From positions 1-64,000 of the forward strand of contig ARRL01000005.1 in the NCBI GenBank assembly GCA_000385055.1: 64,000 nucleotides of DNA. Direction: 5' to 3'. This DNA comes from a gamma proteobacterium SCGC AAA168-P09. GTDB lineage: Bacteria; Pseudomonadota; Gammaproteobacteria; Magnimaribacterales; D2472. The translations under genes and the position numbers were made by a program. This document shows, in pieces, positions 1 to 8,413 of the stretch. The notes under the pieces are model-generated. The model ran no database searches, was not told where the DNA came from, and saw only the letters and a program-made list of their open reading frames with translations. Numbering within the stretch: position 1 is the first letter of the stretch; every line of letters starts with the position of its first letter.

Positions 1-425
1 TTGCTGAAGAAGCTCCTGCTGAAGAAGTAGTTGCTGAAGAGGATAACTCTTCATCTGTATCTCTTAAAGAAAGAACCCCTGCTCAGATTGTTAATGATTT
101 TGAAACTAAGCAATTAAAAACTGATTTACCATCTTTTAGACCTGGAGATACAATTGTTGTATCTGTTAAAGTTAAAGAGGGTGACAGAACAAGACTTCAA
201 GCATTTGAAGGTGTTGTCATGGGAGTTAAAAAGGGTGGTCTTAACTCTTCTTTTATAGTTAGAAAAATTTCAAGCGGAATCGGCGTAGAAAGAACTTTTC
301 AAACGCACAGTCCGTTAATAGATTCTATAAAAGTTAAAAGAAAGGGTGATGTAAGACAAGCTAAACTTTTCTATCTGAGAGATAGATCAGGCAAATCTGC
401 TAGAATCAAAGAAAGATTAGATTAA
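1..425 (+). CDS. rplS: 50S ribosomal protein L19 (5' end cut by window), with acidic N-terminal extension
   Basis: Structural protein of the large ribosomal subunit near the 30S interface. The reading frame is open from base 3. The conserved L19 core runs from about base 84 and includes [26 protein letters not shown] and the C-terminal ARIKERLD. Ahead of the core, at least 28 residues are present that ordinary L19 (about 115 residues, starting just before the core) does not have. They begin with a 5-residue repeat [15 protein letters not shown]. The true start lies upstream of the window. xerD follows after 4 bases, an arrangement known from other gammaproteobacteria. The identification is certain; the role of the extension is unknown. 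Confidence 0.97.
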   Translation, partial: AEEAPAEEVVAEEDNSSSVSLKERTPAQIVNDFETKQLKTDLPSFRPGDTIVVSVKVKEGDRTRLQAFEGVVMGVKKGGLNSSFIVRKISSGIGVERTFQTHSPLIDSIKVKRKGDVRQAKLFYLRDRSGKSARIKERLD

Positions 426-429
426 TCAA

Positions 430-1317
430 ATGGCTTTAGAAAATAAAAAGGATCATTTGATTGATTCCTTTTTAGATTCTTTATATATTGAAAAAGGTCT
501 TTCAAATAATACAGTAAGCTCATATAGAAATGATATTAAATCATTTCTTTTGTGGATTGATAAAAACTCATCCAACCCACTAAGCATAAATGATTCCGAT
601 GCCAATAATTATATCTCTAAATTATTTAGGGATGGTTTAAAAAGCTCATCAGTAAATAGGAAAATTTCATCGATTAAATCTTTTTATACTTTTCTGCAAA
701 AAAAGAAAATAATTATGAAATCGCCTATCGCTGATATTGTTATGCCTAAACAAGAAAAATATCTTCCTGTATCAATGTCTGAAGAAGAAGTAGAAAGACT
801 TTTAAATAGTCCTGATCTAAATATTGAGATTGAAAGAAGAGATAAAGCAATAATAGAACTTTTATATGCAACGGGTATGAGAATTTCTGAGCTGACTAAT
901 CTAAAACTTACTGATATAGATATTAACAGGTCAGTATTAAAAGTTTTTGGTAAAGGTTCTAAAGAGAGGTTGGTTCCATTCGGCGAGAAGGCAGCAGAGT
1001 CAATTAGTTTGTATCTCAAAGATAGAAAAGATTTGAAATCAAAGGAGATTTTTCTTAGTAATAGAGGAACCAAAATATCAAGAGGAGCTTTTTGGCAAAG
1101 AATTAAAATCTACATCAAAAGAGAAAATCTTAAAATATCTATTTCACCACATACTCTCAGACATGCTTTCGCTACCCACCTCTTAAACCGTGGCGCTGAT
1201 TTAAGATCTGTTCAAATTTTGCTTGGACATAGTGACTTATCTACAACCCAAATATATACTCATATTGCAAAACAACGATTAGGCGAAATCCTTAAAAAAC
1301 ATCATCCTAGAGGTTAA
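430..1317 (+). CDS. xerD: Site-specific tyrosine recombinase XerD
   Basis: With XerC, resolves chromosome dimers at dif near the division septum. It has 295 residues, close to the usual 298. The N-terminal SAM-like core-binding domain covers about 1-100 and the catalytic domain about 110-295. Catalytic signatures are the first Arg in YATGMRISEL, HTLRHAFATHLL, the LLGHSDLSTTQIYTH box and the Tyr nucleophile at about residue 276. The C-terminal HHPRG tail matches XerD rather than XerC. It sits between rplS and dsbC in one run, as in Pseudomonas-type genomes, so it is the housekeeping recombinase and not a phage or island integrase. Confidence 0.95.
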   Translation: MALENKKDHLIDSFLDSLYIEKGLSNNTVSSYRNDIKSFLLWIDKNSSNPLSINDSDANNYISKLFRDGLKSSSVNRKISSIKSFYTFLQKKKIIMKSPIADIVMPKQEKYLPVSMSEEEVERLLNSPDLNIEIERRDKAIIELLYATGMRISELTNLKLTDIDINRSVLKVFGKGSKERLVPFGEKAAESISLYLKDRKDLKSKEIFLSNRGTKISRGAFWQRIKIYIKRENLKISISPHTLRHAFATHLLNRGADLRSVQILLGHSDLSTTQIYTHIAKQRLGEILKKHHPRG

Positions 1318-1318
1318 A

Positions 1319-2029
1319 GTGAAAAAGTTATTTATTTCATTTATCTTAATATTTTCAACTATCTTGTCATCATCAGATGAGCAAATAAAAGATAGTCTAA
1401 AAAATATTTTACCTGATGGAGCAATAATTGAATCAATAGAGCTTTCTCCTATTCCAGACATCCTTGCTGTATATTATGGAGATATACAGCCTATTTATGT
1501 TACAAAAGATGGCTCTTTCTTTATTTTTGGTGATATCTATAAAATAAACAATAATTCAATTTCTAACGTTACTGAAGATAATATTGCAGAAAGAAGAAAG
1601 TTTATTCTTAATAAAATTCCTTCAGACGAATTGATTTCATTTAAATCAGATAATGAGCAATTTTCCCTAATTGTTTTTACTGATGTTGATTGTGGTTATT
1701 GTAGGAAGCTTCATAATCAGATTGAAGAATATAATGAATTAGGTATATCTATCCATTATGCTGCATTTCCAAGGTCTGGCATGGGAACATCAGCTTTTAG
1801 TAAGATGGTTGGTGCATGGTGTTCTAACAATCCAAAAGATAGTATTACTAAATTAAAAAATAATAAAAATTTAGATTTGTCATTCTGTGATACACAACCA
1901 GTTTCTAAGCAGTATATTATTGGTCAGAAATTAGGTGTAAATGGAACTCCTGCTATTTTTTCTATGGATGGAGTTATGTTTTCAGGATATGTTGAACCTA
2001 AAGAACTTTTACTAAGATTAAAATCATAA
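1319..2029 (+). CDS. dsbC: Periplasmic thiol:disulfide isomerase DsbC
   Basis: Rearranges wrong disulfide bonds in the periplasm and is kept reduced by DsbD. It has 236 residues with a signal peptide in about the first 18 (KKLFISFILIFSTILSS), an N-terminal dimerisation region, and a thioredoxin-fold domain with the active site CGYC at residues 125-128. The cis-Pro loop is GVNGTPAIF. Translation starts at GTG, one base after the xerD stop, so it is probably coupled. A DsbD-like reductase lies at 29720-31693 and could supply electrons. xerD-dsbC adjacency supports DsbC over DsbG. Confidence 0.92.
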   Translation: MKKLFISFILIFSTILSSSDEQIKDSLKNILPDGAIIESIELSPIPDILAVYYGDIQPIYVTKDGSFFIFGDIYKINNNSISNVTEDNIAERRKFILNKIPSDELISFKSDNEQFSLIVFTDVDCGYCRKLHNQIEEYNELGISIHYAAFPRSGMGTSAFSKMVGAWCSNNPKDSITKLKNNKNLDLSFCDTQPVSKQYIIGQKLGVNGTPAIFSMDGVMFSGYVEPKELLLRLKS

Positions 2030-2033
2030 AAAA

Positions 2034-3221
2034 ATGCCTGATCAAGATTTTACAAATGCTAAAAAATTACCGCCGTATATTTTTGCACAAATCAATGCAT
2101 TAAAATATAAAGCAAGATCTCGTGGTGAAGACATTATTGATTTTGGAATGGGAAACCCCGATCAACCAACACCTTCACCTATAGTTGATAAATTAATTGA
2201 AACAGTTAAAAACCCATCAACCCACAGATATTCTCAGTCTGCTGGTCTCCCAAAGTTACGACATGCTATAAAAGACTGGTACTTAAGAAAATATAATGTT
2301 GATCTAGATCAAGAAAAAGAGATTGTAACCTGTATGGGGTCTAAAGAAGGAATAGCTCATTTATCACTGGCTACACTTTCTAAGGATGACACAGTGCTAG
2401 TTCAGTCTCCAACCTATCCAATTCATTCTTATGGTGTTGTCATTGCAGGAGCAAATCTACAATCGGTACCTCTAAAAGATAATGAAGACGACTTTTTATC
2501 GGATATTGAAGAATCTATTCTTAATGCATCAAAAAAACCAAAGATGGTGATAATAAATTTTCCATCTAATCCTACAACACAGTCAGTATCCATAGATTTC
2601 TTTAACAAAATTGTAAAGATTGGTAAAAAGTATGATATTTGGATTATTCACGATCTTGCCTATGCAGATATAGTATTTGATGGCTACAAAGCACCATCTA
2701 TCTTAGAAGTAGAAGGAGCTAAAGATATAGCTGTTGAGTTTTTTACTCTATCTAAATCATACAATATGCCAGGTTGGCGAGTTGGATTTTGTTGCGGTAA
2801 TTCTGAATTAGTTCAAGCCTTAACTAAGATAAAATCTTATTTAGATTATGGGACATTTACCCCTATTCAAGTTGCAGCAATTAAAGCAATTAATGATTGT
2901 GATAATGAGGTCGCATCAATAAGTTCAATATATGAAAGCAGAAGAAATGAATTATGTGATGGTTTAAATAGAATTGGCTGGGATGTTAAAAAACCTCTTG
3001 CTACAATGTTTGTTTGGGCAAAGATTCCTGAGAAGTATTTAAAGCTTGGCTCTCTCGAATTTAGTAAATTACTTATTGAACATGCTCAAGTTGCTGTATC
3101 TCCTGGTGCTGGTTTTGGTATAGATGGCGATGAGTATGTTAGATTTTCTTTAATTGAAAATGAGCATAGAATACGACAAGCAATACGAGGTATTAAAAAC
3201 TTTTTATCAATGGAAATATAA
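2034..3221 (+). CDS. alaC: Alanine-type aminotransferase (AlaC family, PLP fold type I)
   Basis: Transfers an amino group between glutamate and pyruvate or a similar 2-oxo acid, making alanine. It has 395 residues, a little shorter than E. coli AlaC. Seen: IDFGMGNPDQPTP at the N-terminus, NFPSNPTTQ (the Asn that holds PLP), D207 and Y210 in HDLAYAD, and the Schiff-base Lys 241 in TLSKSYNMPGWR. The stop codon shares its last base with the start of hom (TAATG), so the two are translationally coupled, which fits co-production of amino acids. Exact substrate is inferred from similarity; a methionine- or aspartate-linked transaminase is less likely. Confidence 0.85.
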   Translation: MPDQDFTNAKKLPPYIFAQINALKYKARSRGEDIIDFGMGNPDQPTPSPIVDKLIETVKNPSTHRYSQSAGLPKLRHAIKDWYLRKYNVDLDQEKEIVTCMGSKEGIAHLSLATLSKDDTVLVQSPTYPIHSYGVVIAGANLQSVPLKDNEDDFLSDIEESILNASKKPKMVIINFPSNPTTQSVSIDFFNKIVKIGKKYDIWIIHDLAYADIVFDGYKAPSILEVEGAKDIAVEFFTLSKSYNMPGWRVGFCCGNSELVQALTKIKSYLDYGTFTPIQVAAIKAINDCDNEVASISSIYESRRNELCDGLNRIGWDVKKPLATMFVWAKIPEKYLKLGSLEFSKLLIEHAQVAVSPGAGFGIDGDEYVRFSLIENEHRIRQAIRGIKNFLSMEI

Positions 3222-4489
3222 TGAAAATTCTTAAAGTTGGTATTTGTGGATGGGGTAATGTTGCTACTGGCTTATTTAGAGCTGTTAATGAAAATGCTGA
3301 AGCTATTAAATTAAACTCTGGCGCTAATTTTTCAATTGAAGTAATAGGCGCAAGAAGAGATAACCCTGAATGTGATCCTGGTAAAACCCTGATAGAAAGA
3401 GATATTTTTGCATTACTAGATCATGATATTGATGTTGTTGTAGAGCTTATTGGTGGCGTTGAGGTTGCTAGAGAGCTAATTTTAAAGGCTATAAAGAATA
3501 AAAAACATGTTGTTACTGCCAATAAGGCTGTTATTTATCATCATGGAGATGAAATTTTTCAATCAGCTAGAGATCATGGAGTCAGAGTGCTCTTTGAATC
3601 ATCGGTTTGTGCAGGGACACCAATTATTAAATTATTAAAAGAGGAGCTAGCTGCAAATAAAGTTTCTAAGATTTCTGGAATGTTAAATGGAACCTCTAAT
3701 TTTATTCTTTCTAATATGGAGGAAGGTGAGGATTTTGATGCAACACTCAGGCTTGCTCAAGAAGAGGGTTATGCAGAACCTGATCCTACTTTTGACATAG
3801 AAGGAATGGATGCGGCTCATAAAATCGGTATTCTATCTTCTTTAGCTTTTGGAACCGCTTTGCCTCCATTAGATTTTCATATTGAAGGTATCACCAAGAT
3901 AGATAAGAGTGATTTTCACTATGCCATGGATATGGGTTACACAATAAAACATCTTGCAGTAGCAAAAATAGATAATGGTATGGTTGAGCTAAGAGCACAT
4001 CCCGCATTGATAAATCTTAATTCTCATTTAGCTAATTTAAAAGGCGTTAGAAATGGCATGGAAATTGATACTGATTTGATTGGAAAAATACATATAGCAG
4101 GGTCAGGAGCGGGCCAGGAATCAACAGCATCAGGTCTTATATCAGATTTAGTACACCTATATTTCTCAGTAGATGTAGATACTTCTAGCGCAGCAAATAA
4201 TAAAATAAATCCTCCAATGTCTGATTTTTCTGAACTTTTTTTCCAATATTATTTTTATATTGAGGCATTAGATATTCCTGGGGTTATGGCTTCCATTACT
4301 TCTCTACTTGCATCAAGAAAAGTAGGTATAGAATCAATTGTACAAAAAGAAGAATTGAGTAGAGAGAGTGTACCTATTATTTTAATAACCGATCCTTTTA
4401 AAGAGGCGGACCACTCTTTGTTATGTAAAGAGCTTTTAAATTTAGATTCTGTAAGGGCAATTAGATCTATTAGAATCGAAGCTGAATAA
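3221..4489 (+). CDS. hom: Homoserine dehydrogenase (with ACT domain)
   Basis: Reduces aspartate semialdehyde to homoserine with NAD(P)H, the branch point to threonine and methionine. It has 422 residues: an N-terminal Rossmann domain (VGICGWGNVATGLF), a central catalytic region with TANKA, GMLNGTSNFIL and the LAQEEGYAEPDPTFDIEG block, and a C-terminal ACT domain from about residue 345 (EALDIPGVMASI) that usually binds threonine as inhibitor. It is monofunctional; no aspartokinase is fused. It overlaps alaC by one base and is followed by thrC after 2 bases, as in other gammaproteobacteria. Confidence 0.95.
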   Translation: MKILKVGICGWGNVATGLFRAVNENAEAIKLNSGANFSIEVIGARRDNPECDPGKTLIERDIFALLDHDIDVVVELIGGVEVARELILKAIKNKKHVVTANKAVIYHHGDEIFQSARDHGVRVLFESSVCAGTPIIKLLKEELAANKVSKISGMLNGTSNFILSNMEEGEDFDATLRLAQEEGYAEPDPTFDIEGMDAAHKIGILSSLAFGTALPPLDFHIEGITKIDKSDFHYAMDMGYTIKHLAVAKIDNGMVELRAHPALINLNSHLANLKGVRNGMEIDTDLIGKIHIAGSGAGQESTASGLISDLVHLYFSVDVDTSSAANNKINPPMSDFSELFFQYYFYIEALDIPGVMASITSLLASRKVGIESIVQKEELSRESVPIILITDPFKEADHSLLCKELLNLDSVRAIRSIRIEAE

Positions 4490-4491
4490 AT

Positions 4492-5880
4492 ATGCTATTT
4501 CATAGTACAAGAGGTAATGATTCCGGGCGCACTTTCGAAGAAGTTCTTATGCAAGGCTTAGCCAATGATGGTGGATTATTTATGCCAGATACCTGGCCAC
4601 AAGTTGATTTAGAGCATTTAAAATCATTAAACTCATTTTTAGATATCGCAAAATATATTGTTCCACTTTTTACTAAATCATCTTTTGCAGATGATGAAGT
4701 TTTAAATATATTAGACAAAACATGGCATGACTTTGGAAAAGACAATCTTGCCGAAATTCATCAATTAGATGATTCAAAGTATGTTTTAGAACTTTTTCAT
4801 GGACCAACAGCTGCATTTAAAGATTTTGGTCTTCAGTTGGCAGCGGCTTTCTTTGATCAGTCTCTGAATAGACAAAATAAAACTGCAGTAGTTCTTGGTG
4901 CCACTTCAGGAGATACAGGCTCTGCCGCAATAGATGCATGCAAAAGATTTGATTCTATCAAAAGCTTCATATTACTACCCGATGGCAATATGTCTGAGGT
5001 TCAACGAAGACAAATGACTACAGTTAATAGTCCTAATGTTTTTACGCTAAGAGTCAATGGTTCATTTGATGATTGCCAGGCAATTGTAAAAGAGGCATTT
5101 AGTGAAAGAAGTTTTTTAAAAGACGATCAATTTTTATTGGCTGTAAATTCTATCAATTGGGTAAGAATAATAGGTCAGATTTGTTATTATTTTTATGCTT
5201 CTTTGAAAATTACAAATTATAACCAACCTTTAAATTTCTCCGTTCCCACAGGAAATTTTGGTAATGTATTTGCTTGTTATTCTGCTCATAAAATGGGAAT
5301 GCCATTAAATAAAATTTTAGTATCTGTAAACGAAAATAATATTTTGCATAGATTTTTTTCTGATAATGATTATTCAAAAACAAAAGTTTGCGAAACCATT
5401 TCGCCAAGCATGGATATAAGCATTGCTAGTAATTTTGAGAGATTGGTATATGACTTTTATGCAGAAAGAGATTCAAGTATGTGCGCAAATTTCTATAAAA
5501 ATTTTCCAGTATCACCAATTAAGCTTGAAGAAAATATGTGGAATAAATCTAAAGATATCTTCTTAAGTTACTGTGTTGATGACATTTCAACAATAGAAGC
5601 AATGAAGCATACCTATAAAAAGTTTAATTATCTTATTGACCCTCATACAGCGGTAGCATCTGAGGCAGTTGATAGACTATCACAAGATATCCAAGGTAAA
5701 ACTATTATTTTATCTACAGCTCATCCAGCTAAATTTCCTGAAGTTATAAAAAATGCTAATTTAACATTAGAAGACATACCCAATAGTCTTTCTGTAATAT
5801 TTGATAATGAAGAAAGAGCCTATAACTTCCCGGCATCAAAAGATTTAATTTTTGATTTCATAACAAAAAATAATTCTTAA
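4492..5880 (+). CDS. thrC: Threonine synthase
   Basis: Converts O-phosphohomoserine to threonine with PLP. It has 462 residues, typical of the longer gammaproteobacterial and fungal type. The N-terminus LFHSTRGND and the block GLANDGGLFMP are classic for the family. The PLP-binding Lys 110 lies in HGPTAAFKDFG, and the phosphate-binding loop is GATSGDTGSAA. It is downstream of hom in the same run and upstream of prfB by one base. The homoserine kinase thrB is not in this window. Confidence 0.95.
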   Translation: MLFHSTRGNDSGRTFEEVLMQGLANDGGLFMPDTWPQVDLEHLKSLNSFLDIAKYIVPLFTKSSFADDEVLNILDKTWHDFGKDNLAEIHQLDDSKYVLELFHGPTAAFKDFGLQLAAAFFDQSLNRQNKTAVVLGATSGDTGSAAIDACKRFDSIKSFILLPDGNMSEVQRRQMTTVNSPNVFTLRVNGSFDDCQAIVKEAFSERSFLKDDQFLLAVNSINWVRIIGQICYYFYASLKITNYNQPLNFSVPTGNFGNVFACYSAHKMGMPLNKILVSVNENNILHRFFSDNDYSKTKVCETISPSMDISIASNFERLVYDFYAERDSSMCANFYKNFPVSPIKLEENMWNKSKDIFLSYCVDDISTIEAMKHTYKKFNYLIDPHTAVASEAVDRLSQDIQGKTIILSTAHPAKFPEVIKNANLTLEDIPNSLSVIFDNEERAYNFPASKDLIFDFITKNNS

Positions 5881-5881
5881 T

Positions 5882-6979
5882 ATGGATTCAGGCGAATTAA
5901 AATCCGGTCTAAATGACTTAAAGCTTCGTTTAGATGAAATTAGAGAGGGGGTTTTTGATGTTTCATCAAAAGAAAATCGCCTAAAACAAATTGAAGAAGA
6001 TCTTGCAAAGAAAGAAGTTTGGTCAGATTTAGAGTTATCACAAAAAATAAGTAAAGAAAAAACTGCATTAGAAAAATCATTAGCATCTTTTCAATCTGCT
6101 GAGGAAAAAGTTTCAGATGGATTGATGTTTATAGATATAGCACAAGAAGAAGGGGATGAGGCATCTATAAAAGAAATCATTGAAAGTTTCTATGAGTTAG
6201 AAAAATTAGTATCTGAACTTGAATTTAGCAAAATGTTTACTAATAAAATGGACCCTGCATCTGCTTATATAGAGATTCAATCTGGGTCTGGTGGAACAGA
6301 AGCTCAGGATTGGGCAGAAATGCTTTTAAGAATGTACTCAAAATGGTCTGAAAGTAGAGGCTTTGAAGTAGATCTAACTGAAATATCGCATGGTGAGGTT
6401 GCTGGGATTAAATCTGCAACTCTTCATGTTAGTGGAGAATATTCTTACGGATGGCTTAGAACAGAAACAGGGATCCATAGATTGGTTAGAAAATCGCCTT
6501 TTGACTCAGGAAGTAGAAGACATACCTCATTTGCCTCAGTCTTTATTTCACCAGAAGTTGATGACTCTATTGAAATTAATATAAATAATGCTGACATAAG
6601 AGTCGATACTTATAGAGCCTCTGGCGCAGGTGGACAGCATGTTAATAAGACTGATTCAGCAGTAAGACTAACTCATACTCCAACTGGTGTTGTTGCACAG
6701 TGTCAGAGCGACAGATCTCAACATAAAAATAAAGAAAATGCACTTAAACAATTAAAATCTAAATTATACGAGTTAGAATTACAAAAACAGAATGAAGAAA
6801 GACAAGAACTTGAAGAAAGTAAATCAGATATAGGGTGGGGCAGTCAAATTAGGTCATATGTTTTAGATCAATCTAGAATAAAAGATTTAAGAACCGGTTA
6901 TGAGACCGGAAATACAGCCGCTGTTCTAAATGGTGATCTTGATGAATTTATGAAAACTAGTCTAAAAGCAGGAGTTTAG
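5882..6979 (+). CDS. prfB: Peptide chain release factor 2, encoded in one continuous frame
   Basis: Reads UGA and UAA stop codons and triggers peptide release. It has 365 residues. The stop-recognition tripeptide SPF is at 205-207 and the catalytic GGQ at 250-252. A coiled-coil domain 1 precedes them. Unlike E. coli and most bacteria, no in-frame UGA interrupts the gene at codon 26. The Shine-Dalgarno-like AGGGGG is still there, followed by TTTTTGAT, and codons 25-26 read TTT-GAT in frame (see separate entry). The prfB-lysS pair, with no gap here, is also found in E. coli. The start one base after thrC suggests coupling. Confidence 0.96.
   Translation: MDSGELKSGLNDLKLRLDEIREGVFDVSSKENRLKQIEEDLAKKEVWSDLELSQKISKEKTALEKSLASFQSAEEKVSDGLMFIDIAQEEGDEASIKEIIESFYELEKLVSELEFSKMFTNKMDPASAYIEIQSGSGGTEAQDWAEMLLRMYSKWSESRGFEVDLTEISHGEVAGIKSATLHVSGEYSYGWLRTETGIHRLVRKSPFDSGSRRHTSFASVFISPEVDDSIEININNADIRVDTYRASGAGGQHVNKTDSAVRLTHTPTGVVAQCQSDRSQHKNKENALKQLKSKLYELELQKQNEERQELEESKSDIGWGSQIRSYVLDQSRIKDLRTGYETGNTAAVLNGDLDEFMKTSLKAGV
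5946..5959 (+). other. prfB: Relic of the RF2 programmed +1 frameshift site
   Basis: The internal anti-SD-binding AGGGGG (5946-5951) is followed by five T and GAT. In E. coli the same place reads AGGGGG-TAT-CTT-TGA-C and needs a +1 shift. Here the sequence is one base shorter, so codon 25 (TTT) and codon 26 (GAT, Asp) stay in frame; the TGA at 5956-5958 is out of frame. Residues EGVFDV align with E. coli RGYLDY at the same residue numbers. Loss of autoregulation is inferred. Confidence 0.7.
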
Positions 6980-8413
6980 ATGTCTGAAGAAAATATTGGT
7001 GGTGAGGAAGGAATTATTGAAGAAAGAAGAAAAAAACTTCAAATTCTTCGAGATAAAAATAAAGCCTATGTTAATGATTTCTTGAAAGATCATTACGCAA
7101 AATCTTTACATGAAGAAAATGATTCTTTTTCCAAAGAAGAATTGGAAAAAAAGAATATTACAGGTATTTCTGTTGCAGGAAGAGTCGTTCTTATGAGGGT
7201 GATGGGCAATGCTAGCTTTGCTACTGTTAGAGATTCTAGTGGAGACATTCAGATATATGTTAGTAAAAATACCATCGATATTGATTTGTATGAAGATTTT
7301 AAGACATGGGATCTTGGAGATATTATTGGTGTAAAAGGTAAGTTGTTTAAAACTAAGACTGATGAATTAACCATAGAAGCTGATGAGGTAACTTTAATTA
7401 CTAAATCCATTCGACCAATGCCTGACAAGTTCAAAGGATTATCTGATATAGAAACAAGATATAGGCAAAGATATTTAGACTTAATGAGTAATGAAGAGCA
7501 AAAGGTAGTATTTTTAAATAGAACGAAAGTAATTGAATCTGTAAGAGATTCTTTAAAACAAAGAAATTTTGTAGAAGTAGAAACACCCATGATGCATCCA
7601 ATTCCTGGAGGAGCTGTAGCAAGACCTTTTGTAACTCAACATAATGCATTAGATAGAGAGCTTTTTTTAAGAATTGCTCCAGAGCTCTACCTCAAAAGAC
7701 TTTTAGTTGGTGGCTTTGAAAGAGTTTTTGAACTAAATAGAAGTTTTAGAAATGAAGGTCTTTCTACTAAACACAATCCTGAATTTACTATGCTCGAATA
7801 CTATGAAGCATATACAACTCTTGATAATACAATTGAATTTACTGAAAATATGATTAAAAGAGCATGTGAAGAAATTAATCAATCCTTGGCTATCACTTGG
7901 GGAGAAGATGAGTTAGATTTATCAAACTTTAAAAAAGCTTCTTTATTAGATTTAGTTTTAGAGTATAACCCTTCATTAAATAAAGATGATTTAAACAAAA
8001 TGGGTGGTAAAGAGCTGCTTGAGTTATTTGAATCAAGCGTCGAAGAAAAATTAATTCAACCAACTTTTGTTATTGGCTACCCAGTTGAGGTATCACCTTT
8101 ATCTAGAAGAAATAATGAAAATCCAGATATAGCAGATAGGTTTGAGTTATTTATTGGCGGTAAAGAAATTGCTAATGGGTTTTGTGAATTAAACGATCCT
8201 GATGACCAGGCAGAAAGATTTAGAGACCAAGTTAAGGCTAAGGATACTGGAGACAAAGAGGCTATGTCATTTGACGAAGATTATGTAACAGCATTAGAGC
8301 ACGGTATGCCACCTGCTGTAGGAGTAGGCATTGGTATAGATAGGTTGGTTATGCTAATTACAAATAAAACATCAATTAGAGATGTTATTTTGTTTCCTCA
8401 ATTAAAGTCTTAA
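6980..8413 (+). CDS. lysS: Lysyl-tRNA synthetase, class II
   Basis: Charges tRNA-Lys. It has 477 residues. An N-terminal anticodon-binding OB domain covers about 50-165 (ISVAGRVVLMRVMGNASFATVRD), followed by the class II catalytic domain: motif 1 near VETPMMHPIPGGAVARPF, motif 2 in NRSFRNEGLSTKHNPEFTM, and motif 3 in GVGIGIDRLVMLI. The start codon directly follows the prfB stop. It ends the long + strand run; its stop overlaps the stop of the facing acyl-CoA dehydrogenase in the four bases TTAA (8410-8413). The N-terminal 15 residues are acidic and variable. Confidence 0.96.
   Translation: MSEENIGGEEGIIEERRKKLQILRDKNKAYVNDFLKDHYAKSLHEENDSFSKEELEKKNITGISVAGRVVLMRVMGNASFATVRDSSGDIQIYVSKNTIDIDLYEDFKTWDLGDIIGVKGKLFKTKTDELTIEADEVTLITKSIRPMPDKFKGLSDIETRYRQRYLDLMSNEEQKVVFLNRTKVIESVRDSLKQRNFVEVETPMMHPIPGGAVARPFVTQHNALDRELFLRIAPELYLKRLLVGGFERVFELNRSFRNEGLSTKHNPEFTMLEYYEAYTTLDNTIEFTENMIKRACEEINQSLAITWGEDELDLSNFKKASLLDLVLEYNPSLNKDDLNKMGGKELLELFESSVEEKLIQPTFVIGYPVEVSPLSRRNNENPDIADRFELFIGGKEIANGFCELNDPDDQAERFRDQVKAKDTGDKEAMSFDEDYVTALEHGMPPAVGVGIGIDRLVMLITNKTSIRDVILFPQLKS

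Noticed and set aside
430-1317. Tyrosine recombinase as integrase of a mobile element
   Set aside because: Full XerD features and the rplS-xerD-dsbC order mark it as the housekeeping dimer-resolution enzyme.
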